The notes under the pieces: generated by a model
What the model saw: only the letters and a program-made list of their open reading frames with translations
Databases searched by the model: none
What the model was told of the DNA's origin: nothing
Source of the DNA: Candidatus Sumerlaeota bacterium
GTDB taxonomy: Bacteria; Sumerlaeota; Sumerlaeia; SLMS01
Assembly (NCBI GenBank): GCA_007132505.1
Contig: SLOM01000132.1
Span: 1 to 35,167 of the forward strand
Length of the DNA: 35,167 nt
Reading direction: 5' to 3'
Made by a program: the position numbers and the translations under genes
Shown: in pieces, positions 25,383-33,784 of the stretch
Layout of the letters: every line of letters begins with the position of its first letter
How positions within the stretch are numbered: the first letter of the stretch is position 1

Positions 25383-26762
25383 ATGACTGAAACCCGCCCG
25401 TTCCCGTTCTCGCGCGTCTGCGTTTTCGGTGCTGCCCGCTCCGGCGTTGGCGCCATGTACTTGCTTCGGCATCACCAAGTGGACGTGACGCTTGTGGACG
25501 AGCGCCCGCCCATGGAGTTCCGCTCGCTGATGCGGCGCATCAAGCGCCTGTTCGTGACAGCGCACTTCGGCCCGATCAAGGGCGACGTCCTTCGAGGCTG
25601 CCAGGCCATCGTCGTCTCACCCGGCATTCCGCTCTCCCACCCGCTCGTGCAGGAGGCGGTGGACAGGGAGCTGGCTGTGATCTCCGAGGTCGAGCTGGCA
25701 TCGTACTTCGCCAAGGCACCCATCATCGCCATCACCGGCACCAACGGAAAGACCACGAGCACGATCCTCACCGGCCAGATGGTGGCCGACGCGGGGTTCA
25801 ACGCGGTCGTGGCCGGCAACATCGGCCGCTCCTTCTCCGATGCCATCGTGTCCTCCCAGGAGGATGGCCGGCCCACCATGCTCGTAACGGAAATCTCCAG
25901 CTTCCAGCTCGAGTCCATCGAGGAGTTCCATCCCCATGTGGCCACCATCCTCAACATCAGCCGTGACCACGTGGACCGCTACCCCACCATGCGGGAGTAC
26001 ATAGACGCCAAATTCCAGATCACACTCAACCAGGACGAGGACGACTACCTCGTGCTGAACGAGGACGATCCGATCGTGATGAAGCTCGCCGAGGACACGG
26101 CCGCCGAGGTCTATACGTTCTCCCTCACCAGGGAGGTCGAGCAGGGCGCCTTCGTCGCGGACGGGCGCATCTACCTGGCGGAGGACGGCGAAATCCAGCC
26201 CCTGTGCAATATCTCGGATGTGCCGATGCCCGGGTCACACAACGTGGCAAACACCCTGGCCAGCATCGTCATGGCCCGCAGGATTGGCGTCTCCACTGAT
26301 TCGCTGCTCAAGACCCTCGCCAAGTTCAAGGGCGTGGAGCACCGCATCGAATACGTGGCCACGAGCAGCGATGGCGTCGAGTTCTACAACGACTCGAAGG
26401 CCACGAACGTGGACTCTCTCGAGAAGGCGCTGCTCAGCTTCCAGAAGCCCCTGATCCTGGTGGCCGGCGGCAAGGACAAGCAATCCGCCTATGAGCGCCT
26501 GAACTCCCTGATCAAGGAGCGGGTGAAGGGGCTCGTGCTCATCGGCGAAGCGCGCCCCCTGATCAAGAAGGCGTGGGGCGGCCTTGTGGAGACGCGCGAG
26601 GCCGGCTCCATCGAGGAGGCGGTGAAGATCGCCGCCGGAATGGCACGCGGCGGGGACGTGGTGCTGCTCTCCCCTGCCTGTGCGAGCTTCGACATGTTCA
26701 AGGACTTCGAGGACCGCGGCGATCACTTCAAACGCGCCGTGCGGGCCTACGTGGAGCACTGA
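25383..26762 (+). CDS. murD: UDP-MurNAc-L-alanine--D-glutamate ligase MurD
   Basis: 459 residues from the ATG at 25383, seven bases after GGAGG; a longer frame back to 25299 lacks a start signal and runs through the repeat. N-terminal Rossmann-like domain (VCVFGAARSGVGAMYLL), ATP loop G119-T-N-G-K-T-T125, EISSFQLESIEEFHPHVATILNIS block, SHNVANTLAS, the KGVEHRIEYV block, DSKATNVDSLEKAL and SPACASFDMFKDFEDRGDHFK. Adds D-Glu to UDP-MurNAc-L-Ala in the cytoplasm. Followed after 15 bp by ftsW. Confidence 0.95.
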   Translation: MTETRPFPFSRVCVFGAARSGVGAMYLLRHHQVDVTLVDERPPMEFRSLMRRIKRLFVTAHFGPIKGDVLRGCQAIVVSPGIPLSHPLVQEAVDRELAVISEVELASYFAKAPIIAITGTNGKTTSTILTGQMVADAGFNAVVAGNIGRSFSDAIVSSQEDGRPTMLVTEISSFQLESIEEFHPHVATILNISRDHVDRYPTMREYIDAKFQITLNQDEDDYLVLNEDDPIVMKLAEDTAAEVYTFSLTREVEQGAFVADGRIYLAEDGEIQPLCNISDVPMPGSHNVANTLASIVMARRIGVSTDSLLKTLAKFKGVEHRIEYVATSSDGVEFYNDSKATNVDSLEKALLSFQKPLILVAGGKDKQSAYERLNSLIKERVKGLVLIGEARPLIKKAWGGLVETREAGSIEEAVKIAAGMARGGDVVLLSPACASFDMFKDFEDRGDHFKRAVRAYVEH

Positions 26763-26777
26763 GCAAAGAGGACCGAC

Positions 26778-27962
26778 GTGGAACGCTTTTTCCGCTGCTT
26801 CGACAATCCTGGCGCGCTGCTCGCCCTGGTCGTCATGCTGCTCATGTCGCTTGGCACGGTCATGATGTTCAGCGCGAGCGGCGCGCGTGCCGGCCTGGAG
26901 TCCATGCGGGTCCAGGCTCAGGCGGAGTCGCGCGCGGAGGAGGACTTCCGCATTCACCACGGCGATTCCTATCTGCGCCGGCAGGTCATGTGGGGCGTTG
27001 TCGGACTGCTGGCGGCCGCGGTGGCCTTCCGGTTTCCCCTGGAAAGGCTGGAGAACCTCGCCATGCCCATCCTGGTGGTGAGCATGGTGCTGCTCGTGCT
27101 GGTCGTGGCGAGTCCGCTCGGGGTGACGGCGAAGGGTGCGACGCGATGGCTTGCCGTGGGCCCGTTCACCATCCAGCCGTCGGAATTCGCAAAGATCGGC
27201 ATGGTCATCTATATGGCCAAGTACCTTGCGGACCGGCGCGAGGAGATGCGCAGTTTCCTGCGCGGCTTCCTGCCAAGCGTGATCGTGCTCGGTATCTTCT
27301 CCATCCTGATCGTCCTTGAGAAGGACCTCGGGACCATCGTCGTCATGGGGGTTGTGGTGGCGGGGATGTGGTGCCTGGCGCGGGTAAGGGTATGGCATCT
27401 GGCCTCGCTCGTGGCGCTGGCGATGCCGGCGCTGGTGTTCCTGGTGTTCCAGCACAGCTACCGGTTGCACCGGATCCTGGCGATACTCGACCCGGAGAAG
27501 TACGCCAGCACCTACGGTCTGCAGCTCAACCAGTCGCTGATAGCAGTTGGCTCGGGTGGCCTTTTCGGCACCGGGCTTGGCCAGAGCATCCAGAAGTACC
27601 ACTTCCTGCCGGAAGCGCACACCGATTTCGTCTATGCCATCGTGTGCGAGGAGCTGGGTCTGATGGGCGGCCTTTCCGTGGCCATTCTGTTCCTTGCCTT
27701 CGTCTTTCTCGGTTTTGCGATTGCGTACCGGGCGCACGACTATTTTTCGAGTCTGATGGCCACGGGCCTGACGCTGATCATCGGCTGCGGAGCCTTCATC
27801 AACATTTTCGTGGTTCTGGGGCTGGCGCCGACGAAGGGCCTCCCCCTGCCGTTCTTCTCCTACGGCGGTTCATCGCTGGTCGCCACGCTCATCTGCGTGG
27901 GTCTTCTGATGAATATCGCGAACGATTCGCTGGCGCGGCGCGGCAGCCGGGAGGAGTTCTGA
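26778..27962 (+). CDS. ftsW: FtsW, SEDS-family septal peptidoglycan polymerase
   Basis: 394 residues, about ten membrane helices. GTG start with AGAGGA before it. SEDS motifs: GATRWLAVGPFTIQPSEFAK, EKDLGT, the long extracytoplasmic loop with PEAHTDFVYAIVCEELG, and LPFFSYGGSSL near the C-terminus. The essential Asp of SEDS polymerases lies in the PEAHTDF segment region. It polymerises lipid II glycans at the septum in partnership with FtsI. murG starts 3 bases after its stop. Confidence 0.94.
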   Translation: MERFFRCFDNPGALLALVVMLLMSLGTVMMFSASGARAGLESMRVQAQAESRAEEDFRIHHGDSYLRRQVMWGVVGLLAAAVAFRFPLERLENLAMPILVVSMVLLVLVVASPLGVTAKGATRWLAVGPFTIQPSEFAKIGMVIYMAKYLADRREEMRSFLRGFLPSVIVLGIFSILIVLEKDLGTIVVMGVVVAGMWCLARVRVWHLASLVALAMPALVFLVFQHSYRLHRILAILDPEKYASTYGLQLNQSLIAVGSGGLFGTGLGQSIQKYHFLPEAHTDFVYAIVCEELGLMGGLSVAILFLAFVFLGFAIAYRAHDYFSSLMATGLTLIIGCGAFINIFVVLGLAPTKGLPLPFFSYGGSSLVATLICVGLLMNIANDSLARRGSREEF

Positions 27963-27965
27963 GCC

Positions 27966-29081
27966 ATGAACACCGGCGGATTCCATCTCGCCATCGCGGC
28001 CGGAGGCACGGGAGGGCACATCCTGCCCGGGATCGAGACGGGCCGGGCGCTGCTGGCATCCGTGCAGGACAGCCGGGTCACCTGGCTGAGTGGCGGCCGG
28101 GACATCGAAGAGCATATCTATACAAGCCGCGGCATCCAGCCCCTGCGGCTGCGGTCAGGCGCCTATCGAGGCGCTGGAAAGGCCCTTGTCTCAAAAGCGG
28201 AGATGGTGGCGGACACCGGAGCGGCGCTGCGCCATTTTCGCCGTGACTGCCCGGATGCCGTGCTGGCCTTCGGAGGCGGCGCCAGCGCACCGGTGCTTGT
28301 CGCAGCGAACCTGCTCCGCATCCCCATCTTCCTGCACGAATCGAACGCCGTCGCAGGAAGGACCACGCGAAAGTTCTCCCGTCACGCCCGGCGTGTTTTC
28401 CTCGGGATGGCGGATTGCCAGGGTCAGACCGGGCTCCTGACAGGCACACCCACCCAGCTGCCGGAGACTCCCCTCCTGCCGCCAGCGGAGCGTGATCTGG
28501 TGCTCTGCATGGGGGGGAGCCAGGGCGCCTCGGGGCTGAATGAGCTCTTCCTCGGAGCGCTGGCAGACCCACGCCTGACCGGCATGCCGGTGCAGTTTCA
28601 TCTGGTGACCGGACCCGGGAAGGACACGCTCCCCCTGCCCGGCAACGCAACGCGTGCGAAGCTGACCATCTCCGAATATGAGCCAGACATGCGCCGGCTG
28701 TTGAGCCGGGCACGGCTTGCCGTCTCGCGTGCGGGCGCCGGGACGTTGGCGGACCTTGCCGTCCATGGCGTGCCTGCCCTGCTGGTGCCGTATCCACATG
28801 CGATGGACGACCATCAGGCCGCCAACGCCATGTATTACGCCGGACGGGGTGCCGCGGAGATGGTCCGCCAGGAGGAGCTGCGCCCGGAGGACCTGGCCGG
28901 CCGGCTGGCCGGACTGCTGGGCAGTGAGAATCGCCTGAGCGCCATGTCCGCTGCCATGTCCGGTCTCTCGCACCAGGACGCGGCGCACCGTGTGATCGGA
29001 ACAATCCTTTCGGAGCTTGGAGTGGCCTGCGCCGCCGGAGGCTCCCCCATGACGGAACGAACCACAGGAGCCACCGGATGA
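27966..29081 (+). CDS. murG: UDP-GlcNAc--lipid I N-acetylglucosaminyltransferase MurG
   Basis: 371 residues. GT-B fold: N-terminal AAGGTGGHILPG, AFGGGASAP, HESNAVAG; C-terminal GGSQGASGLN, SRAGAGTLADLAVHGVPALLVPYP and DDHQAANA. These are the MurG signatures. In the SRAGxxT-x-E block the usual Glu that contacts the UDP-GlcNAc ribose is Asp here (LADL), a conservative change. It converts lipid I to lipid II on the cytoplasmic face of the inner membrane. The stop overlaps murC (ATGA). Confidence 0.93.
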   Translation: MNTGGFHLAIAAGGTGGHILPGIETGRALLASVQDSRVTWLSGGRDIEEHIYTSRGIQPLRLRSGAYRGAGKALVSKAEMVADTGAALRHFRRDCPDAVLAFGGGASAPVLVAANLLRIPIFLHESNAVAGRTTRKFSRHARRVFLGMADCQGQTGLLTGTPTQLPETPLLPPAERDLVLCMGGSQGASGLNELFLGALADPRLTGMPVQFHLVTGPGKDTLPLPGNATRAKLTISEYEPDMRRLLSRARLAVSRAGAGTLADLAVHGVPALLVPYPHAMDDHQAANAMYYAGRGAAEMVRQEELRPEDLAGRLAGLLGSENRLSAMSAAMSGLSHQDAAHRVIGTILSELGVACAAGGSPMTERTTGATG

Positions 29082-30523
29082 GCCACCTGAACGGAAACGG
29101 CCGCGCACAGGCCTTCCCCGAACCGCTGCGGTCCGTGCACTTCCTGGGCATTTGTGGCTCCGGCATGAAGCCGCTCGCCCAAGCGCTGCTGGCTCACGGC
29201 CTGAGCGTGAGCGGCAGCGACCCGGACGAGTGCAAAGCCGCCGCGCTGCGCGAAGTGGGAGCAACCGTCTACACCCGCCACAGCCCTGCGAACGTGGGGA
29301 CCCCGGATGCGGTCGTCTATTCGTCCGCCATCGCACCGGACAATCCGGAGCTGGTTGCGGCGGCCGCCGCCCACATCCCCGTGTTTCACCGGAGTGAACT
29401 GCTCGCGTGGTTCCTGGGGCGCTATGAGTCCGCCGTCGTGGCGGGCACACACGGGAAGACGACCACTAGCGCCATGCTGGCGCTGCTGACCGAGCGCGCC
29501 GGCCTCGACCCCTGGGCCTTCATCGGCGGGCATGTGCCGCAGTTCGGAGGGAACTTCCGCCAGGGCGGAACACGCCTGGCCGTGGCGGAAGCGGACGAGA
29601 GCGACGGCAGTTTCCTCCGCCTCCCCCGCCATCATGCAATCGTCACCAACGTCGAGCCGGAGCACCTGAATTACTGGGGCAGCGAGGCGGCGATGGAACG
29701 CGGCTACGATCAGTTCGTGGATGGAGTCCCGGCGCAGGGCAGCCTGGTCGTCTGTCTTGACGATCCGGGTGCACACCGGTTGCTGGAGCGCCGGCCCCGC
29801 GCCCACACGGGCTACGGAGTCGAGGCTCCCGAGGCGGAGTTCCGGGCCACGGAGGTGCGCCTGGCCGGCCTTGAGGCCTCCTTCGGCCTTGTGCGCCGGG
29901 GCGAAACGCTCGGCCGTGTACGCCTTGGCGTGCCCGGCATGCAGAACGTCATGAATGCACTGGGCGCCTTCGCCATGGCCGACCGGCTCGGGGCGGACGT
30001 CGCGGAGCTGCTCGGCGCGCTCGCCGATTTCCAGGGCGTGGACCGGCGCTTCACACGGCGCACCGCCACCGACGGCTACCTGGTTATAGACGATTACGCG
30101 CACCACCCGACGGAAATCCGCGCCACGGTCAGCGCTGCCCGCCTGCTGGCGGAGGAGCGCGGAGGCCGCCTCATCGCCGTCTTCCAGCCACATCGCTATA
30201 CACGCACCGCAGCCTGCTTTGCCGCCTTCGGACCCGCTCTGGCCCAGGCGGACATGGTCCTCCTGACGGAAATTCACGCCGCAGGGGAACCGCCCATCGA
30301 GGGCATCACGGGTGAGCAGTTGGCCATCGAGATCCGCCGCGCGCACCACTCCGCCGTGCCATTCCTCTCCACGCTGGAAAGCGTGAGAAATTTCCTGACC
30401 GGAGCAGCGAAAGAGGATGACACTGTTCTGCTGCTTGGTGCAGGTTCGATTACAAAGCTCGCAGCCCTCCTGTCCGTTGCTGCCGAAGAACCCGTTCCCG
30501 TTGATGGAGGATCAGTGCGATGA
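29078..30523 (+). CDS. murC: UDP-N-acetylmuramate--L-alanine ligase MurC
   Basis: 481 residues. N-terminal nucleotide-binding start FLGICGSGMKPLAQALLAHG and SGSD; YSSAIAPDNPEL; ATP loop G123-T-H-G-K-T-T129; EADESDGSFLRL; TNVEPEHLNYWG; C-terminal GVDRRFTRR and DDYAHHPTEIRATV, then FQPHRYTRT. Adds L-Ala as the first stem residue. ATG overlaps the murG stop and its own stop overlaps murB. Confidence 0.95.
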   Translation: MSHLNGNGRAQAFPEPLRSVHFLGICGSGMKPLAQALLAHGLSVSGSDPDECKAAALREVGATVYTRHSPANVGTPDAVVYSSAIAPDNPELVAAAAAHIPVFHRSELLAWFLGRYESAVVAGTHGKTTTSAMLALLTERAGLDPWAFIGGHVPQFGGNFRQGGTRLAVAEADESDGSFLRLPRHHAIVTNVEPEHLNYWGSEAAMERGYDQFVDGVPAQGSLVVCLDDPGAHRLLERRPRAHTGYGVEAPEAEFRATEVRLAGLEASFGLVRRGETLGRVRLGVPGMQNVMNALGAFAMADRLGADVAELLGALADFQGVDRRFTRRTATDGYLVIDDYAHHPTEIRATVSAARLLAEERGGRLIAVFQPHRYTRTAACFAAFGPALAQADMVLLTEIHAAGEPPIEGITGEQLAIEIRRAHHSAVPFLSTLESVRNFLTGAAKEDDTVLLLGAGSITKLAALLSVAAEEPVPVDGGSVR

Positions 30524-31470
30524 TTCAGCGCACGCAGTTTGACTCGCTGCTCCGGCTGGCCGGACCCGGATTGACCATCCAGACGGCCGCCGACCTCACC
30601 CCCCACACGTCCATGCGCATGCACACACGAGCCGCCGTGCACGCCCGCGCCACTTCCCCGAGCGGCCTGATGCGTCTCATGCGCGAGGCAAACCGCCTTG
30701 AGACGCCCGCCTTCCTGCTCGGCGGCGGATGTAATACGCTCTTCGCCACAAGCTTCTTCGACGGGATCGTCTTCAGCCTCGGCGGCGACTTCAATCGGCT
30801 GGAGTATGCCGGAGGAACCATCATTCGCGCCGGCGCCGGGGCCAAGCTGCCAAAGCTGATCCGCTTCGCACGCGACTGCGGCCTGATGGGGCTGGAGTTC
30901 CTCACCATGGTGCCCGGCACCGTCGGAGGGGCGCTGGCGGGCAACGCGGGAGCGGGCAACTGGGGCCTTTGCGATTTCGTGGAGAACGTGTTCCTCATGA
31001 CGCGCGAGGGCTTCATCGCGCGCGTCAACCGCAACCAGTTCCGCTACGGCTACCGCCACTCCGACCTGCGCGAGGCCATCCTGCTGGAGGCGGAGTTCCG
31101 CCTTGAGCCACTCGACGAGATGGAGCGCCGGCGCCGTGTCGAGGAATACACCGCGAAAAAGACAAACCAGCCCTACAACGAGCCCACCTCCGGCTGCATC
31201 TTCAAGAATCCGCGCGACCCGGAAACAGGCGGTCTGGTCAGCGCCGGCAAGCTCATAGATGACTGCGGCCTCAAGGGCTACACCATACGGTCCGCCCGCG
31301 TCTCCGAGCGGCATGCCAACTTCATCGTGAACAACGGCGATTCCTGCGGCGAGGATTTCCTGGCACTGATCTCACTCGTCCGCGACATCGTCCAGGCAAA
31401 GACGGGAATCGAGCTCGAACTTGAGGTGCAGATAGTGGGCGGCCCGATGAGCAGCGCGATCCTGAACTGA
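30520..31470 (+). CDS. murB: UDP-N-acetylenolpyruvoylglucosamine reductase MurB
   Basis: 316 residues. FAD-binding LLGGGCNTLFA, PGTVGGALAGNAGAGNWGL, FRYGYRHS (Y178-R179 and S181), the SGC226IFKNP block and a C-terminal Glu in LELEVQIVGG. MurB reduces enolpyruvyl-UDP-GlcNAc to UDP-MurNAc with NADPH. The proton-donating Ser of E. coli MurB (GS-FKNP, Ser229) corresponds to Cys226 here; Cys variants exist in some phyla as far as I recall, so activity is still expected. ATG overlaps the murC stop. Confidence 0.94.
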   Translation: MIQRTQFDSLLRLAGPGLTIQTAADLTPHTSMRMHTRAAVHARATSPSGLMRLMREANRLETPAFLLGGGCNTLFATSFFDGIVFSLGGDFNRLEYAGGTIIRAGAGAKLPKLIRFARDCGLMGLEFLTMVPGTVGGALAGNAGAGNWGLCDFVENVFLMTREGFIARVNRNQFRYGYRHSDLREAILLEAEFRLEPLDEMERRRRVEEYTAKKTNQPYNEPTSGCIFKNPRDPETGGLVSAGKLIDDCGLKGYTIRSARVSERHANFIVNNGDSCGEDFLALISLVRDIVQAKTGIELELEVQIVGGPMSSAILN

Positions 31471-31483
31471 AGGAGCGGAACGA

Positions 31484-32383
31484 ATGAAAGCGGCCAGCGT
31501 CTCCTCCACTGCGGCGGTCCCGCGTGCCACACCACGCGAGCCTGTACCCCGCATGCTTCCCGCCCGCGTCGGGTACCACGTGCGCCGGCTGCCGCGCTTT
31601 CCACTGGTCCTGGTGGCGCTCGGCCTCCTCGCCGCGGGGCTGGTCGCCTTCAATCAGTACCTTGAGGAGACGGAGACCTTCCACCTGCGCGAAGTGCTGC
31701 TGATCGGTGGCGACCGCGTGACCAAGGAGCAGATCGTCCGCCACCTGGCCAGCGAGGGCTACGCGCCCGGAGAGGTGAGCCTCCTTCACATTTCCCCCCG
31801 GCACGTTGAGAAGATTCTGAGCACGATGCCGGAACTCAAGACCGTCGCGGTGGAGAGGCTCTGGCCCGGCCACCTTGTCGTTGAGATCAGCGAGAGGCAG
31901 CCGGCCGGCATCTATGTGTCCGACACGGGAAGCTACGTCTACACGGAGGACGGCTTCCTGTTCGCCCGCGCCGACGGAAGGGATTTCAGCCGGCTGCAGG
32001 ATCCCTTCATCTCCGGCATGCGGGAGGAACCGCTCAAGCCCGGCACCGTCCTGCCACGGGAAGCCTTCGAACGGGTCCGCGCCTACATGCAGACCTTCCG
32101 CGCAGCCTCCCCCACGCTGCATAGCTCACTCAGCGAGCTGCACTGGGAGGACAGGGACGGCCTGACACTGGTCTTCCGGGGTGGGGAACGGATTCGCTGT
32201 GGCAAGCTCTCCCCCTCCGAGGCCGGACCCATGGTGGAGGCACTCCTCCAGCGGCGCGAGACCGTGCCGCCCTTCGCCACCGCAAGCCTCCTGTCCCCCG
32301 AGCACCTTGTGCTCATCCCCCCCGTCAAGCGCAGCGAGGAAGAGACCGCAGGGCAGACGCAACTGGCAAGCAGCGGACAATGA
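31484..32383 (+). CDS. ftsQ: FtsQ/DivIB-type cell division protein with POTRA domain
   Basis: 299 residues; AAGGAG precedes the ATG. A basic cytoplasmic N-terminus (1-38), one membrane helix (about 39-56), a POTRA domain (about 65-140: FHLREVLLIGGDRVTKEQIV, then WPGHLVVEISERQPAG), then the FtsQ beta domain and a charged tail after about residue 280. It links the early and late divisome proteins through FtsL. No ddl gene lies between murB and this gene, unlike E. coli. A 55 bp spacer separates it from ftsA. Confidence 0.88.
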   Translation: MKAASVSSTAAVPRATPREPVPRMLPARVGYHVRRLPRFPLVLVALGLLAAGLVAFNQYLEETETFHLREVLLIGGDRVTKEQIVRHLASEGYAPGEVSLLHISPRHVEKILSTMPELKTVAVERLWPGHLVVEISERQPAGIYVSDTGSYVYTEDGFLFARADGRDFSRLQDPFISGMREEPLKPGTVLPREAFERVRAYMQTFRAASPTLHSSLSELHWEDRDGLTLVFRGGERIRCGKLSPSEAGPMVEALLQRRETVPPFATASLLSPEHLVLIPPVKRSEEETAGQTQLASSGQ

Positions 32384-32438
32384 GCGGCGGCAGGCCGCCA
32401 CTCGGCACCACCGTGTAATACAAGAGAGGACGAGAATC

Positions 32439-33776
32439 ATGGCGATTGCGGACTTGATGGAACGGCTGAAGCGCCCCGGCGCATTGGACGCACCGGAGGA
32501 CGAAGGTCTCCAGGCAGGCTCGCTCGCCGCCGGGCGTGCGCGCCTCAAGCTCCCCGCACGCAAGACGATGTTCACCGGCCTGGACATCGGAACCACGAAA
32601 ATCTGCGCCATCATTGGCGAGATAGACCCACTCGGACAGGTCACCATCCTGGGCCTCGCCTCCACTCCGAGCCAGGGGCTCCGCCGCGGCGTCGTCATCA
32701 ACCTCGACGAGACGATTGATTCCATCCGCACCGCCATCCGCAAGGCGGAGGACATCGCGCAGGTCTACGTGCGGGACGTGTTCGTCGGCATCGCCGGCGG
32801 CCACATCCAATGCCACCAGCTGCGCGCCACCGTGGACGTGGCGAACCCCGAGCGCGGCGTCACCCGCTCGGACATCCGCCGGGTGCTCCACCGCGCCACG
32901 GAAAACCAGGTCCCCCCCGAGCGCGAAATCCTCCACCAGATCCCCCAGCGCTTCGTGATAGACGATGGACCTATCCTCGACCCCACCGGCTTCAGCTCCC
33001 GCAAGCTCACCGTGGAAGTCCTGCTCGTCACCGCGGCTGTCACCTCCGCGCAGAACATCATCCGTGCCGTCAGCCAGGGGGGATTCCGGGTGGCCGGCAT
33101 CTACCTTGAGCCGCTTGCCAGTTCGCTCGCCATCCTGACCGAACAGGAGAAGGAACTCGGCGTCGTGATGGTGGACATCGGCGGAGGAACCAGCGACATC
33201 GCCATCTGGGCGGACGGAGCCGTGCGCTATACCGGCGTGGTGCCGTTCGGCGGCGACGCCGTCACGGAGGACATCTCCAAGGGACTCAAGATCAGCCGCT
33301 ACGACGCGGAAAACCTCAAGAAGCGCTTCGGCCATTGCCTCGCCCACGAGATAGATCCCGAGGAACAGGTGCAGGTCCCCGCCGCCATGACCGGCCAGAC
33401 CCTCACCGAAAGCCGGCGCTTCCTGGCGCAGATCATCGAGTGCCGCATGGAGGAAATGCTGGAAATGGTGAAGGAGAAGATCGAGCGCCACCCGGCCTAC
33501 CATCAGGCTTACGGAGGACTGGTGCTAACCGGCGGCGGCTCGCTCCAGAAGGGGCTCTGTCCGCTCGGCGAGAGGGTCTTCGGCAAGCAGTGCAAGCTTG
33601 GCTCACCGTCGGGGCTCTCCGGCCTGTCCGGCATCGTTTCCAGCCCGATCTACTCAACCGGTGTCGGCCTCGTGATATACGGCCTGGAGCACGAGCGCGA
33701 AAGGCAGTTCCTGGACGGCAACGCCTTCCAGCGCATCGTCGGCAGGCTCAAGAGCGTCATTGACTGGTACGGGTAG
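32439..33776 (+). CDS. ftsA: FtsA, actin-like membrane tether of the divisome
   Basis: 445 residues from the ATG at 32439 with AGAGAGGA before it; an earlier frame is only overlap with ftsQ. Actin-fold phosphate loops D49-I-G-T-T-K54 and, near 246, DIGGGTSD; SHS2-type 1C region VRDVFVGIAGGHI; GGVLTGGGS-type block (LVLTGGGSLQKG) late in the protein. The C-terminus (NAFQRIVGRLKSVIDWYG) is an amphipathic membrane-targeting helix. A 44-residue N-terminal extension before MFTGLDIG, starting MAIADLMERLKRP, is longer than usual. FtsZ, its partner, is not next to it here; the gene after it is convergent, 8 bp away. Confidence 0.93.
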   Translation: MAIADLMERLKRPGALDAPEDEGLQAGSLAAGRARLKLPARKTMFTGLDIGTTKICAIIGEIDPLGQVTILGLASTPSQGLRRGVVINLDETIDSIRTAIRKAEDIAQVYVRDVFVGIAGGHIQCHQLRATVDVANPERGVTRSDIRRVLHRATENQVPPEREILHQIPQRFVIDDGPILDPTGFSSRKLTVEVLLVTAAVTSAQNIIRAVSQGGFRVAGIYLEPLASSLAILTEQEKELGVVMVDIGGGTSDIAIWADGAVRYTGVVPFGGDAVTEDISKGLKISRYDAENLKKRFGHCLAHEIDPEEQVQVPAAMTGQTLTESRRFLAQIIECRMEEMLEMVKEKIERHPAYHQAYGGLVLTGGGSLQKGLCPLGERVFGKQCKLGSPSGLSGLSGIVSSPIYSTGVGLVIYGLEHERERQFLDGNAFQRIVGRLKSVIDWYG

Positions 33777-33784
33777 CCCCGCCC

